A stretch of DNA of 64,000 nucleotides from Lachnospiraceae bacterium (GTDB lineage Bacteria; Bacillota; Clostridia; Lachnospirales; Lachnospiraceae): assembly GCA_902363835.1 (NCBI GenBank), contig CABJBM010000004.1, positions 186,001 to 250,000 of the forward strand, read 5' to 3'. Positions 36,469 through 44,956 of the stretch are shown here, piece after piece; position 1 is the first letter of the stretch; the number at the start of each line of letters is the position of its first letter. The position numbers and the translations under genes are program-made. The notes under the pieces are model-generated. The model was not told the DNA's origin. It worked only from the letters and a program-made list of their open reading frames with translations, and made no database searches.

Positions 36469-37278
36469 ATGAAAGCACAAATGCAGTTTGAGTCATATCT
36501 TCGAAAGGAAAATTTATCGGAAAGCACCATATTCTCTTATGTATCTGCGATAAACATTTATTTTTCCCGTTACGATGACATAAACAAAGAGAATTTACTG
36601 GCTTATAAAGGGTATTTAATGGAGTGCTACAAGCCGAAGACAGTGAACTTAAGGGTTCAGGCCATTAATAAATATCTGTTTTATATTAAGCAGGAACCGC
36701 TGCAGTTAAAAAATGTTAAGATACAGCAAAAAAACTTTCTGGAAAATGTGATAAGCAATGCAGATTATAAATATTTAAAAAAGCGGTTAAAGCAGGATGG
36801 AAACATGCAATGGTATTTTATTGTATGGTATCTGGCTGCTACAGGAGCAAGGGTCAGTGAATTGATCCAGATCAAGGCAGAGCATGTGGAAATGGGATAT
36901 CTGGATCTTTATTCAAAAGGGGGAAAGCTCCGAAGGCTCTATATTCCCGGAAAGTTGAAGGAGGAGACAATGAAGTGGCTGGACGAGGTAAATATCACCT
37001 GCGGATATCTGTTTTTAAACCGTTTTGGGGAACGGATTACTACCAGGGGAATCGGGCAGCAGTTAAAACGTTATGCGGAAAAATACGGGATTAATCCAAG
37101 GTTTGTCTATCCTCATTCCTTTCGCCACAGGTATGCAAAAAACTTTCTGGACAAGTGCAATGATATCGCATTGCTGGCGGATCTAATGGGGCATGAAAGC
37201 ATTGAGACTACCCGCATTTATTTGAGGAGGACGGCGACTGAGCAGCAAAGCCTCATTGACAGGATTGTTACATGGTAA
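36469..37278 (+). CDS. Tyrosine-type site-specific recombinase
   Basis: 269 residues. GGAGG at 36457-36461 selects the ATG at 36469 over one at 36451. It has an N-terminal SAM-like core-binding domain (FESYLRKENLSESTIFSYVSAI) and a catalytic domain with all expected residues: Arg in TGARVSEL, Lys in YSKGGKLRRLYI, His and Arg in HSFRHRYA, His in LMGHESIETT and Tyr in RIYLRR. It is a single gene with no phage or transposon partners. Small recombinases like this can be phase-variation invertases or remnants of mobile elements. The position just before csrA and flagellin makes a switch role worth testing. Confidence 0.88.
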   Translation: MKAQMQFESYLRKENLSESTIFSYVSAINIYFSRYDDINKENLLAYKGYLMECYKPKTVNLRVQAINKYLFYIKQEPLQLKNVKIQQKNFLENVISNADYKYLKKRLKQDGNMQWYFIVWYLAATGARVSELIQIKAEHVEMGYLDLYSKGGKLRRLYIPGKLKEETMKWLDEVNITCGYLFLNRFGERITTRGIGQQLKRYAEKYGINPRFVYPHSFRHRYAKNFLDKCNDIALLADLMGHESIETTRIYLRRTATEQQSLIDRIVTW

Positions 37279-37287
37279 AAATATAAG

Positions 37288-37332
37288 ACGCAGCATCATG
37301 ACAGGGTATGGTCATGGTGCTGCGTTTTTTTG
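37288..37332 (+). terminator. Terminator of the recombinase gene
   Basis: A 15-bp stem (37288-37302 with 37311-37325, one G-T pair) with an 8-base loop and a run of seven T. A textbook Rho-independent terminator. Confidence 0.9.
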
Positions 37333-37653
37333 TTTTATAAAAAATACCTGCAATTCTCCTGGTTTTAAGTCTCAGGGAGGATTACAGGGTGCTATGTTCT
37401 GATAATGTGTATTACAACAAGCACCCTATGAATATTAAAAATCCGTTTCTTGCAGGAAAATAAAAAGAATTTTAAAAAAACACTTATGAAATCCTTTGAC
37501 CAGACGATATAAGAGATAGAATAGCAATTGCGTATTTACATAGGTATAATAAGGGGAATCATCTTTCTTTTATGTTCCTATAATACACATTCTGGGAAGA
37601 TTTGTAAGTATGTTAATTTTTAAACAAGCTTTGATTCGCAAAATAACAAGGAG
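37333..37653 (+). other. Intergenic region carrying the csrA/flagellin promoter(s)
   Basis: About 320 AT-rich bases without a gene. Two perfect TATAAT boxes are seen (about 37545-37550 and 37580-37585), each without a convincing -35. A GACGATAT sequence near 37503 partly resembles a sigma-28 (SigD) -10, but no TAAA was found at the proper distance. Which one drives the flagellin cannot be decided by eye. Confidence 0.35.
37386..37427. repeat. Inverted repeat AGGGTGCT/AGCACCCT upstream of csrA
   Basis: Perfect 8-bp arms (37386-37393 and 37420-37427) 26 bases apart, with no T run after them. They lie between the recombinase terminator and csrA, so they could be a recombination site, an operator or an unlinked hairpin. 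Confidence 0.35.
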
Positions 37654-37662
37654 GTGATGCGA

Positions 37663-37866
37663 GTGTTATCGTTAGGAAGGAATCCGGGTGAGTACCTTGT
37701 CATCAATGGGAATATTGTCATTCAGGTAGTTTCTGTAGATGGAGATCTAAGACTTGCTATTGACGCTCCAAAAGATATTTCCATTGTGAGGGGTGAGATT
37801 TATGAAAAGCGCCATCCAATGCCCCAATGCTTAAAGCGTTTGAAGGAAAAGAGCATGAGGTGGTGA
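37663..37866 (+). CDS. csrA: CsrA-type translational regulator
   Basis: 67 residues from a GTG at 37663, which is correctly spaced after AGGAGGTGA; the frame opens nine bases earlier inside that site. The fold motif is clear: MLSLGRNPGEYLVINGNIVIQ, split by the usual strand order, then LRLAIDAPKDISIVRGEIYEK. The first residues differ from the usual LSRKxGE (LGRNPGE). In Firmicutes CsrA binds the flagellin leader and blocks its translation; here csrA directly precedes the flagellin gene, and a matching leader hairpin is present. The usual partner fliW is not in the window. Confidence 0.85.
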   Translation: MLSLGRNPGEYLVINGNIVIQVVSVDGDLRLAIDAPKDISIVRGEIYEKRHPMPQCLKRLKEKSMRW

Positions 37867-37932
37867 AAGGAAACTGGTTTCAGCTTCTCATTCAGGGCCC
37901 GAATGGGGAGTTTGGAATAGATAAAAGGGAAC

Positions 37933-37970
37933 ACGGGGGAAAAGGAAGTCCCCGTCACAATTCAAGGAGG
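37933..37970 (+). promoter_or_regulatory. Candidate CsrA-binding sites in the flagellin leader
   Basis: A 6-bp stem ACGGGG/CCCCGT (37933-37938 with 37950-37955) displays AGGA in its 11-base loop (37943-37946). A second GGA lies in the Shine-Dalgarno AAGGAGG (37964-37970). A hairpin site plus a site over the ribosome-binding sequence is the arrangement known for CsrA repression of Bacillus hag. Confidence 0.6.
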
Positions 37971-37978
37971 TAATACAT

Positions 37979-40102
37979 ATGAGAATTCAACACAATATTG
38001 CAGCTTTAAATGCTTACAGGCAATTAGGTTCCAACAATAATACTGTTTCAAAGAATCTTGAAAAGTTATCCTCGGGTTATAGGATTAACCGTGCAGGAGA
38101 TGATGCGGCAGGTCTTGCAATTTCTGAAAAGATGAGAGCGCAGATTACAGGTTTGGAAACGGCACAGAAGAATGCTAATGATGGAATTTCATTGGTTCAA
38201 ACGGCAGAAGGTGCATTGACAGAAGTTCATTCCATGTTAAACAGAATGGTTGAGCTGGCCACCCAGTCTGCCAATGGTACATACGACAATGAGGTTGACC
38301 GTGCAAATTTGCAGAAGGAAGTAAACTCATTAAGCTCTGAAATTGACCGTATTGCAGAGGGAACAAATTTTAATGGCATTAACTTACTGGATGGATCTCT
38401 GGGATCAGGCTCCAGTGCTGTCAGCAAAGTTACTACGAATGAATATGTAAAGGTTGGCCCTTCTGCGGCTTTTGAAGCTAAATTTGGCAATGAACGTAAA
38501 AGCTCCGTATCTATCCAACAAAACGCTTCATTTAAGGTCAGTCTTGATGATCTTAATATTGCATCTGGCACGGACGCGACTGAAAAGGCTACTTTCAGCT
38601 TAAAAGTAGGCGATGCCATGATCACAGTTGATCCGGATTCTCTTGCAGGAGATAAAACTGCGGCTGAGATTGCTACAGCTGTTGCTGCTTCTGGCAAGGC
38701 GCTGGTTGCTTCTGATGCTACAAATAACACCCTGGATTCTACGGCAGGCGCTCATGTTAAAATTGGTGACAATATTTATAAGATGGAAGCATCTGGTAAT
38801 GAGATTACATTTACTCAGGTAAATGCAATGAGTAAGACTGCTTCTGTAGTTAACCCTGACTTTAAGGTAGATTATACCGCTACAGCTGCAGCAGGTGGTT
38901 CCGTAACCGGAAGCGTTAATCCTCAGGTTCAGGTAACCCAGACAGGTATCCCTGTAGGCGCTACTGAGCAATCTCGTGTGGATGTAAAAATAGATTTTAC
39001 AAAGTTAAAGGATGGGGATAAGCTGACGGTTGGCGACAAAACCTATACATTCAAGGTTGGTGAAAACAGTACTACTGCCGCTGGATCAGGAGAAACACTT
39101 GTAGATTTATCCACAATTCTTAAATCAGCAGATGATATGACAGACAAGTCAACCCAGGAAAAAGCGATGGTAGCGATTACAAATGCAATGGGTACCAGTG
39201 GCAGTGCTATGTGGAGTACTGGTAATGGAGGTGTGAATAAGAATATTGGAACTCTCACGTTCCAATCCCTGTCCAATTATGCTGATAGTGCAAGCGGAAA
39301 AATGGATACAGAAGAAAATGTTATGAAACAATTTGAATCCACCAGACCTGCTGCCGATGCTAATACTTCCTTTGAACTTGATGTGACCAAAATTAAAGCA
39401 GGTGATATAATTACAATCGGCGGCAAGGTTTACGAGTTCACCAATGGAGCCAATGCGTCTTCATCTAACAATGTAGCAGTGGATCTTAGATCTGCCGGAA
39501 TTGCAGACGGCATTGCAAGTAAGGATACTGATAAGGTCATGAACGCTTTGAAGGCTGCTGTTGAAACAGACACCTTTATTGGAACCTCCACTAAAAAGTA
39601 TACAGCTACTGCAGATGGGTCCAAGATGACAATTACATCCAATGACTGGAATTTGACATCTGACGTTGATGAAAATAAAACTGCAGTATCCGTTAAGACA
39701 AATGCAGGCTTAACTCTTCAAATTGGTGATACTGGAAAGAGTTTCAATCAGATTACGGTTTCCGTATCTTCCATGTCTGCAAAATCTTTGGGTATAAACA
39801 ACCTGGATGTCAGCACTCAGGCCGGTGCGAAGGCCTCCATTGATAAAGTCAAAGAAGCAATCAATGCAGTTTCCTCTACACGCGGTGACCTGGGAGCAAT
39901 TCAGAACCGCTTAGAGCACACCATTAATAACTTAGGTGTAACAACAGAGAACATGACAGCTGCCGAAAGCCGCATCCGTGATGTTGATATGGCAAAGGAA
40001 ATGATGGATTATACTAAGAACAATATCCTTGTTCAGGCTTCTCAGGCTATGTTAGCCCAGGCGAATCAGCTTCCTCAGGGCGTCCTTCAGTTATTACGGT
40101 AA
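37979..40102 (+). CDS. Flagellin with a very large central domain
   Basis: 707 residues, compared with about 270-500 for most flagellins. The N-terminal D0/D1 region is standard ([37 protein letters not shown]), as is the C-terminal one ([19 protein letters not shown], ending in [10 protein letters not shown]). Between about residues 145 and 600 is a variable surface domain rich in Thr, Ser, Asp and Lys. It contains at least two similar modules: [19 protein letters not shown] (about 339) and [19 protein letters not shown] (about 468). The protein is exported through the flagellar apparatus, so it lacks a signal peptide. Translation is probably controlled by CsrA. Confidence 0.95.
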   Translation: MRIQHNIAALNAYRQLGSNNNTVSKNLEKLSSGYRINRAGDDAAGLAISEKMRAQITGLETAQKNANDGISLVQTAEGALTEVHSMLNRMVELATQSANGTYDNEVDRANLQKEVNSLSSEIDRIAEGTNFNGINLLDGSLGSGSSAVSKVTTNEYVKVGPSAAFEAKFGNERKSSVSIQQNASFKVSLDDLNIASGTDATEKATFSLKVGDAMITVDPDSLAGDKTAAEIATAVAASGKALVASDATNNTLDSTAGAHVKIGDNIYKMEASGNEITFTQVNAMSKTASVVNPDFKVDYTATAAAGGSVTGSVNPQVQVTQTGIPVGATEQSRVDVKIDFTKLKDGDKLTVGDKTYTFKVGENSTTAAGSGETLVDLSTILKSADDMTDKSTQEKAMVAITNAMGTSGSAMWSTGNGGVNKNIGTLTFQSLSNYADSASGKMDTEENVMKQFESTRPAADANTSFELDVTKIKAGDIITIGGKVYEFTNGANASSSNNVAVDLRSAGIADGIASKDTDKVMNALKAAVETDTFIGTSTKKYTATADGSKMTITSNDWNLTSDVDENKTAVSVKTNAGLTLQIGDTGKSFNQITVSVSSMSAKSLGINNLDVSTQAGAKASIDKVKEAINAVSSTRGDLGAIQNRLEHTINNLGVTTENMTAAESRIRDVDMAKEMMDYTKNNILVQASQAMLAQANQLPQGVLQLLR

Positions 40103-40132
40103 TTAGATGTAGTCTCTGACGGTGATATAGGG

Positions 40133-40200
40133 AAGGCGCTGCAAAATGACGATTAATTTTATCATTTTGCAGCGCCTTTGCCGTGCACATTTCTTTTTTT
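40133..40200 (+). terminator. Terminator of the flagellin gene
   Basis: A 17-bp perfect inverted repeat (40133-40149 with 40162-40178), followed after a short gap by a T-rich stretch. Confidence 0.88.
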
Positions 40201-40439
40201 GTAAATCAGCTTAATATAATTTACTTGTTCCTGTCTCATATCTTCTTGATATTTTCATTTACCAGTTGTCCAATTCTCTTAAAATCAATATACAAATTTT
40301 CGTAGATATTCATTTTTGCAACAATCTCACAGGGATACTGGAACGCAATAGGTTGCCAGCTAAATAGAATTATAGTAGAATCTTAACATGGAACAGTCGT
40401 GTTGCAGGGTGGGGTGTCCTTCATTCTAAAAGAATGGAG
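40201..40439. other. Intergenic stretch with no recognised feature
   Basis: AT-rich sequence after the flagellin terminator. The only frame of note is a 25-codon minus-strand ATG frame near 40310-40240 without a ribosome site. Nothing else was seen. Confidence 0.4.
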
Positions 40440-40442
40440 ATG

Positions 40443-40544
40443 ATGCCTATAAAACATCAAAATGATTTTGATTTTAAGGATTTATTGACCTTTGGTCCTT
40501 TCCTTTTGGTATTACTTATATTCGTTTTTACGTTTTGTAAGTAG
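40443..40544 (+). CDS. Possible 33-residue single-helix membrane peptide
   Basis: A short frame begins MPIKHQNDFDFKDL and continues with about 18 hydrophobic residues (LLTFGPFLLVLLIFVFTF), ending in CK. A GGAG lies at 40436-40439, closer than ideal to either of two adjacent ATG codons (40440 and 40443). Charged N-terminus plus one helix is the usual form of small membrane proteins, but there is no independent support. Confidence 0.3.
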   Translation: MPIKHQNDFDFKDLLTFGPFLLVLLIFVFTFCK

Positions 40545-40602
40545 CGACACATAGAAAAACCACCCTGATCAATAATCTAACATCCAATCACAGGAGGAAA
40601 CT

Positions 40603-40983
40603 ATGTTATTCATATGCGGCATGAGCCAGGGAAAGAAACTGCTCGATTACACCAAAACAGTGATCTGCGGCCTTTGCGGGGGTTACGGCAGATACCAGGT
40701 ATTTATGACCTACAGTTATTTCAGTATTTTTTTCATCCCCATTATAAAATGGGACCGGCATTACTATGTTCAAATGTCCTGCTGTAATACCATTTATGAA
40801 CTGAACCCCGAAAAGGGGAAAAGGCTTAGCCATAGAGAATCTGTGGATATCAGTGAGCAGGATTTGACCCTGGTGCAGTCCGGCCACAGGAACTCAGACT
40901 GGAACCGGAAGCAATGCTCCCACTGTGGATATGAAACTGCAGAGGATTTTGAATACTGCCCCAAATGCGGACAGAGGTTTTAA
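40603..40983 (+). CDS. Zinc-ribbon protein
   Basis: 126 residues with an AGGAGG site. An N-terminal Cys pair (ICGLCGGYG) precedes a hydrophobic stretch (YSYFSIFFIPIIKW), and a second pair of Cys pairs lies at the C-terminus (CSHCGYETAEDFEYCPKCG), a zinc-ribbon knuckle. Proteins of this layout are common small Firmicute proteins with unknown roles. It converges on a nitroreductase gene with a 19-base gap and no evident terminator. Confidence 0.8.
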   Translation: MLFICGMSQGKKLLDYTKTVICGLCGGYGRYQVFMTYSYFSIFFIPIIKWDRHYYVQMSCCNTIYELNPEKGKRLSHRESVDISEQDLTLVQSGHRNSDWNRKQCSHCGYETAEDFEYCPKCGQRF

Positions 40984-41002
40984 AAGGGAAGGACCTTTCA
41001 GC

Positions 41003-41572
41003 CTAAATAATAATATCATCAAGGGTTCTTTTGGGAACATAATGTACCTGATTCTCATCCCGGTAATAGCGGGTATCCCCATCTTCCTTAACCGGGACCA
41101 GGACCACCTCTTCCTTGGGTTTTCCAAGAGCAAGGACCAAATCTATGGAATACCGGGAAGGATCAATGGAAAGGGCTTCTGCCAGATGACTTCTCTGCAC
41201 GCTGGCTAATATGCAGCCACCGTATTCCTTTTCCACTGCCCCAAGCATGATGGTCTGAGCAGCAATCCCGTCATCATACAGCTTATTTTTCCCAAGGGAT
41301 AAATCGCATAAAATGATGATGTAGGCAGAAGGGCGTTCCCCTTTTTCAGGACCATCCCAGTCCGACAGGGCGCCTGCCCAGTTTAAGGTAGGAAATACCT
41401 TGGCCGTTTCCTCGGGAGTATTGCACAGCCGGAACTTCAGGGCCTGGGAATTGGACGTTGAGGCGGTAAGCCTGGCTAAATTCACCAGCTCCCTTAAGTC
41501 TTCCATAGAAATAGTTTCATCCTCATAGAATCGGCGGAATGTACGGCATTTGGTAACCAGTTCTTTCAACAT
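41003..41572 (-). CDS. Nitroreductase-family flavoprotein
   Basis: 189 residues, minus strand, with a good AGGAGG site. The FMN-binding pattern is seen: RTFRRF near the N-terminus, ASTSNSQALKFRL, DDGIAAQTIMLGAVEKEYGGC, and the late LGKPKEE. Family members use FMN and NAD(P)H to reduce nitro groups, quinones or flavins. The physiological substrate is unknown. Confidence 0.9.
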   Translation of the reverse strand: MLKELVTKCRTFRRFYEDETISMEDLRELVNLARLTASTSNSQALKFRLCNTPEETAKVFPTLNWAGALSDWDGPEKGERPSAYIIILCDLSLGKNKLYDDGIAAQTIMLGAVEKEYGGCILASVQRSHLAEALSIDPSRYSIDLVLALGKPKEEVVLVPVKEDGDTRYYRDENQVHYVPKRTLDDIII

Positions 41573-41680
41573 ATAAAATTCCTCCTATTTTGTTTGTATT
41601 TTATCCGTTTGCTTATCTTAAAATTATAGCAGGTATTAATATGGTCTGCAATAAGCATACGAAGGAAAGGAGAGATCACC

Positions 41681-42007
41681 ATGAAAACCAGAGCAGAATT
41701 GATTTCTTACTGTTTAACCTATCCTGAGGCTTATGAAGATTATCCTTTTCGTGACCATCAGTGGGCCGTTATCCGGCACAGAAAAAACAGAAAGGTGTTT
41801 GCCTGGATCTATGAACGGGAAGGACTGGTCTGCATTAATTTAAAATGTGATCCGGAGTGGGTGGAATTTTGGAGAAATGCATTTTCCGGCGTGCTTCCAG
41901 GGTATCATTTGAATAAAAAGTACTGGAACACCCTCCTCCTTGACGGATCCGTGCCGGAGGAAGAGATCAAACGGATGATAGGGGAAAGCTTCGATCTGAC
42001 CACTTAA
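41681..42007 (+). CDS. MmcQ/YjbR family protein
   Basis: 108 residues with an AGGAGA site. The family pattern is clear: CLTYPEAYEDYPFRDHQWAVI, FAWIYEREGLVCINLKCDP, and PGYHLNKKYWNTLLLDGSVP. Structures in this family show a double-wing fold related to nucleic-acid-binding proteins. The function is not established. Confidence 0.88.
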   Translation: MKTRAELISYCLTYPEAYEDYPFRDHQWAVIRHRKNRKVFAWIYEREGLVCINLKCDPEWVEFWRNAFSGVLPGYHLNKKYWNTLLLDGSVPEEEIKRMIGESFDLTT

Positions 42008-42352
42008 ATGTCCTATTTTGTCGAATAAATGATGGTGAAATGTTACAAATATTTTTATTTTTTTTTGAAAATTATTGTGATATTTTTAGAGTGGACAAAA
42101 TTGGAACCATTGAAATAAAAAAAATTCAAGAGCATAATTTCATAATTTATCGCCGGCCTCCTCCGGCGTTAATTGTCATAAGTTTTAAGTTTTTATCTGA
42201 TTTTAAGGGGGGTAAAGGGCAAAATGGAAGCATTGACTTTATTTTCCTAAGATGCTAAACTTGGACTTGGTTTCAAGGACATAGGCCAATATGAAACCGC
42301 GACAGTTACATAAAACAATAATACCTATGTAGTCGCAAGGAGGAGAATTATT
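42008..42352. other. Intergenic region upstream of the acidic lipoprotein
   Basis: 345 bases with no gene. It contains a GC-rich hairpin CGCCGG/CCGGCG (42150-42167 region) followed by a weak T-rich tail, which could end the MmcQ transcript. It also contains the lipoprotein promoter listed separately. Confidence 0.5.
42233..42261 (+). promoter_or_regulatory. Promoter of the acidic lipoprotein gene
   Basis: TTGACT (42233-42238), a 17-base spacer and TAAACT (42256-42261), giving a leader of about 85 bases. Confidence 0.65.
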
Positions 42353-42661
42353 ATGAAATTAACAGCAAAAAAAATGGTACTTACAGGTGTAGCCGTATTA
42401 ACAATGGCATCTATCTCTGCATGTGGAAGCACTAAGACTGCCGAGACAACAGCAGCTACTGAGGCTACTGTTACAACAGAGGCTACAACAGAAGCAGTTA
42501 CAACTGAAAAAGATTCAAAGGAAGTTGTAGAAGAGTCCAAGACAGAAGAAGTTTCCTTAGACGAGTCTTCCGATGAAGAAAGCAGCGAAGATACTACTGC
42601 TGATGAAGCAGAATCAGAGTCTGTAAATGCAGAAGTTGAATCCACAAAGGCTGCAAACTAA
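42353..42661 (+). CDS. Small acidic Thr/Glu/Ser-rich lipoprotein
   Basis: 102 residues with an AAGGAGG site. A signal peptide ends in the lipobox SISAC. The mature part is low-complexity, made almost only of Thr, Glu, Ala, Ser, Asp and Val, and has no fold motif. It would be a highly acidic, probably unstructured chain displayed on the membrane surface. It has its own promoter and terminator, so it is a single-gene unit. No function is known. Confidence 0.75.
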   Translation: MKLTAKKMVLTGVAVLTMASISACGSTKTAETTAATEATVTTEATTEAVTTEKDSKEVVEESKTEEVSLDESSDEESSEDTTADEAESESVNAEVESTKAAN

Positions 42662-42701
42662 TCGGCTGATTTGCCGACTCGATCAGGAATATTAAATTTC
42701 C

Positions 42702-42732
42702 GGGGTGGGGACAATTGTCCCCGCCCTTTTTG
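42702..42732 (+). terminator. Terminator of the acidic lipoprotein gene
   Basis: A ten-pair GC-rich stem (42703-42712 with 42717-42726, one G-T pair) with an AATT loop and T5. Confidence 0.85.
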
Positions 42733-42808
42733 CGTCCATCTGCTATGCAGAGTGATGGCTGTTGTGATATAATTCTTCCAAACAGCCATAAAAAGGAGGC
42801 CTATTCCA

Positions 42809-43579
42809 ATGAAAATCACCTATATCCATCACAGCGCATTTCTGGTGGAGCTTGAGACAGTGACCCTGCTGTTTGATTATACAGAGGGTAACTTACCAAA
42901 AATCAATAATAAAAACCCTTTTCTGGTTTTTGCAAGCCACCGCCACGGGGACCATTTTTCTGAAAAAATACTGGAGTTTAAAAAAGAGCATGAGAAAACC
43001 AGGTATATCCTGTCTGATGATATCTCAAAAGGACGGCTGCCCAAGGAGCTTTTGAGTGATGTGGCCTTTATGAAACCAGGAGAAAGGAAAGGCTTTTGCA
43101 CTTCAGAAGGCAATTTCACAGACCCCTCCTTGCAGGGAGAAAATGGGGGTGTAGAAATTCTGACCCTCCGTTCCACCGATGAAGGCGTCGCATTTTTAGT
43201 AAAAGCAGAAGGAATGGCCATATACCATGCCGGAGATTTGAATAACTGGAGATGGGAGGGAGAGCCGGAGGACTGGAATGACCATATGGCAAAGCAGTAC
43301 TCTCACGAAGTGGACAAGCTGTCAGACATGCACATAGATGTGGCTTTTCTCCCCCTGGATCCCAGACAGGAGAATGCTTTCTGCCTTGGTTTTGATGAAT
43401 TCATGAGAAAGGTCCGGGTAAGCCATGTATTTCCCATGCATTGCTGGGGAGATTTTTCCGTCATCAGGAAGTTAAAGGATATGGATATTTCCGCACCTTA
43501 CAGGGACCGGATTATGGATATCCGGGAAGACGGGGAATGCTTTATAATCGGGCAGGAGACAGGCTTTTATGGAAAATGA
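42809..43579 (+). CDS. Metallo-beta-lactamase-fold hydrolase
   Basis: 256 residues. The zinc-binding motif SHRHGDH follows a FDYTEGNLP segment. Later ligands are in IYHAGDLNNW and VFPMHCWGD. The layout resembles UlaG-like or RNase-Z-like small-molecule hydrolases. It has an AGGAGG site and overlaps the following ThrE gene by 11 bases, so the three genes 42809-44845 look co-translated. The substrate is unknown. Confidence 0.85.
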   Translation: MKITYIHHSAFLVELETVTLLFDYTEGNLPKINNKNPFLVFASHRHGDHFSEKILEFKKEHEKTRYILSDDISKGRLPKELLSDVAFMKPGERKGFCTSEGNFTDPSLQGENGGVEILTLRSTDEGVAFLVKAEGMAIYHAGDLNNWRWEGEPEDWNDHMAKQYSHEVDKLSDMHIDVAFLPLDPRQENAFCLGFDEFMRKVRVSHVFPMHCWGDFSVIRKLKDMDISAPYRDRIMDIREDGECFIIGQETGFYGK

Positions 43580-44381
43580 GAAGGAACAGCCAGGGGAGCT
43601 GACCCCTGAAGAACAAAGAGAGGTTTTGGAGGCCGCCATGCAGGCAGGGCATATTCTTTTGGAAAACGGGGCGGAGATCTTCCGGGTGGAGGAGACCATG
43701 GACCGTATCTGCCGCCACTATGGAATCCGGTCTGTGAATTCTTTTGTTCTCAGCAATGGAATTTTTACTACCTCAGGCAATGAGCGAGAAGAAATATTTG
43801 CAAAGGTTCAGCATATTCCGGTGAGCGGGACCCATTTGGACCGGGTAGCGGAGGTAAACCAGCTTTCCAGGGAAATTGAAAAGGGTTTCTTAAGCCCCGC
43901 CCAGGTAGTACACCGGCTGGATCAGATCCGGGTTATGCCGGGAAAACCAAAAACCATGCAGATCCTTGCTTCCGGCATTGGAAGCGCCTGTTTCTGCTAT
44001 TTGTTCGGAGGGACTTTGAGAGACAGCTTATCGGCTTTTGTCTCCGGGATTCTTCTATATGTATATGTGATTTTTCTAAGCGGTCCTCATCTCTCAAGGA
44101 TCATAGGAAACATTGGGGGAGGCGCCCTGGTGACTTTTTTGTGTACAAGCTTTTATCTGCTTCATTTTGGGGAACATTTGAATTTCATGATCATTGGTTC
44201 CATCATGCCCCTGATTCCCGGAGTTGCCTTTACAAATGCCATCAGGGATATTGCAGACGGGGATTATATTTCCGGCTCCGTCCGGATGCTGGATGCACTG
44301 CTGGTATTTTTCTGTATTGCAATGGGCGTTGGATTGGTTTTCAGCCTGTTTCGCCATCTGACAGGAGGTGTGCTTCTATGA
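43569..44381 (+). CDS. ThrE-like threonine/serine exporter, large subunit
   Basis: 270 residues. The N-terminal cytoplasmic part has HILLENGAEIFRVEETMDRI and FTTSGNE, both typical of the ThrE family (PF06738). Five membrane helices follow (for example LIPGVAFTNAIRDIADGDY). It overlaps the small subunit by four bases (ATGA). In Corynebacterium ThrE one polypeptide carries both parts; here they are two genes. Confidence 0.88.
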   Translation: MENEKEQPGELTPEEQREVLEAAMQAGHILLENGAEIFRVEETMDRICRHYGIRSVNSFVLSNGIFTTSGNEREEIFAKVQHIPVSGTHLDRVAEVNQLSREIEKGFLSPAQVVHRLDQIRVMPGKPKTMQILASGIGSACFCYLFGGTLRDSLSAFVSGILLYVYVIFLSGPHLSRIIGNIGGGALVTFLCTSFYLLHFGEHLNFMIIGSIMPLIPGVAFTNAIRDIADGDYISGSVRMLDALLVFFCIAMGVGLVFSLFRHLTGGVLL

Positions 44382-44845
44382 GCGTGATTGCCCAAGCTGC
44401 CGCTGCCGTTGTGGGAACGGTTGCATTTTCCCTTTTGTTTGGGGTGCCCAGAAAGTTTTATCCCTATTGCGGGCTGATCGGCGGGGCAGGCTGGCTGGTT
44501 TACGCAGGGCTTTTGAAAAGCCTGACTACGCCTTCAGCCGCACTGGCAGCCACCATTGTGGTGATCCTTCTTTCCAGGACTTTTGCTGTAAGGGAACGGT
44601 GCCCGGTCACAGTATTTTTAATATCCGGTATTTTTCCCCTGGTGCCTGGTGCAGGATTATACTGGACGGCTTATTATATTGTAACAGATGAACTGACGCT
44701 GGCGGTTCGGACCGGTTTTCTTGCACTTAAGGTTGCGGTTGCCATTGTACTTGGAATTGTATTTGTTTTTGAGCTGCCTCAGGGATTTTTTAAATTTGCC
44801 GCAAAGAAACAGGTACAAGCGGCTGATAAGTCAGACACCCCGTAG
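44378..44845 (+). CDS. ThrE-like threonine/serine exporter, small subunit
   Basis: 155 residues with about five helices (AAAAVVGTVAFSLLFGVP onward), matching the ThrE_2 part. The start at 44378 has AGGAGG upstream and its ATGA overlaps the large-subunit stop; a frame open further upstream lies within that gene. It would complete the exporter. Confidence 0.88.
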   Translation: MSVIAQAAAAVVGTVAFSLLFGVPRKFYPYCGLIGGAGWLVYAGLLKSLTTPSAALAATIVVILLSRTFAVRERCPVTVFLISGIFPLVPGAGLYWTAYYIVTDELTLAVRTGFLALKVAVAIVLGIVFVFELPQGFFKFAAKKQVQAADKSDTP

Positions 44846-44867
44846 GAAACTGCAGGGTATTTGATCC

Positions 44868-44934
44868 CTGCAACATTCGCCAGATGCGGAAATGCTTGCA
44901 TGTTCTGTGCCTGGCTCATTGCTCACAGAAATAA
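44868..44934. repeat. Dispersed palindromic repeat, copy A
   Basis: GCCAGATGC...GTGCCTGGC (44879-44915) forms an imperfect hairpin just after the ThrE genes. It shares the string CTGGCTCATTG and the context CAGAAATAAA with copy B near 49000. Confidence 0.6.
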
Positions 44935-44956
44935 AAGAGAGAGGAAGGAATAGAAG

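Noticed and set aside
36469..37278. Recombinase as evidence of a prophage or integrative element
   Set aside because: No tRNA, attachment repeats, phage or conjugation genes are nearby; neighbours are ordinary chromosomal genes.
42040..42258. 72-codon plus-strand frame
   Set aside because: Crosses a GC-rich hairpin and the lipoprotein promoter, and lacks a ribosome site.
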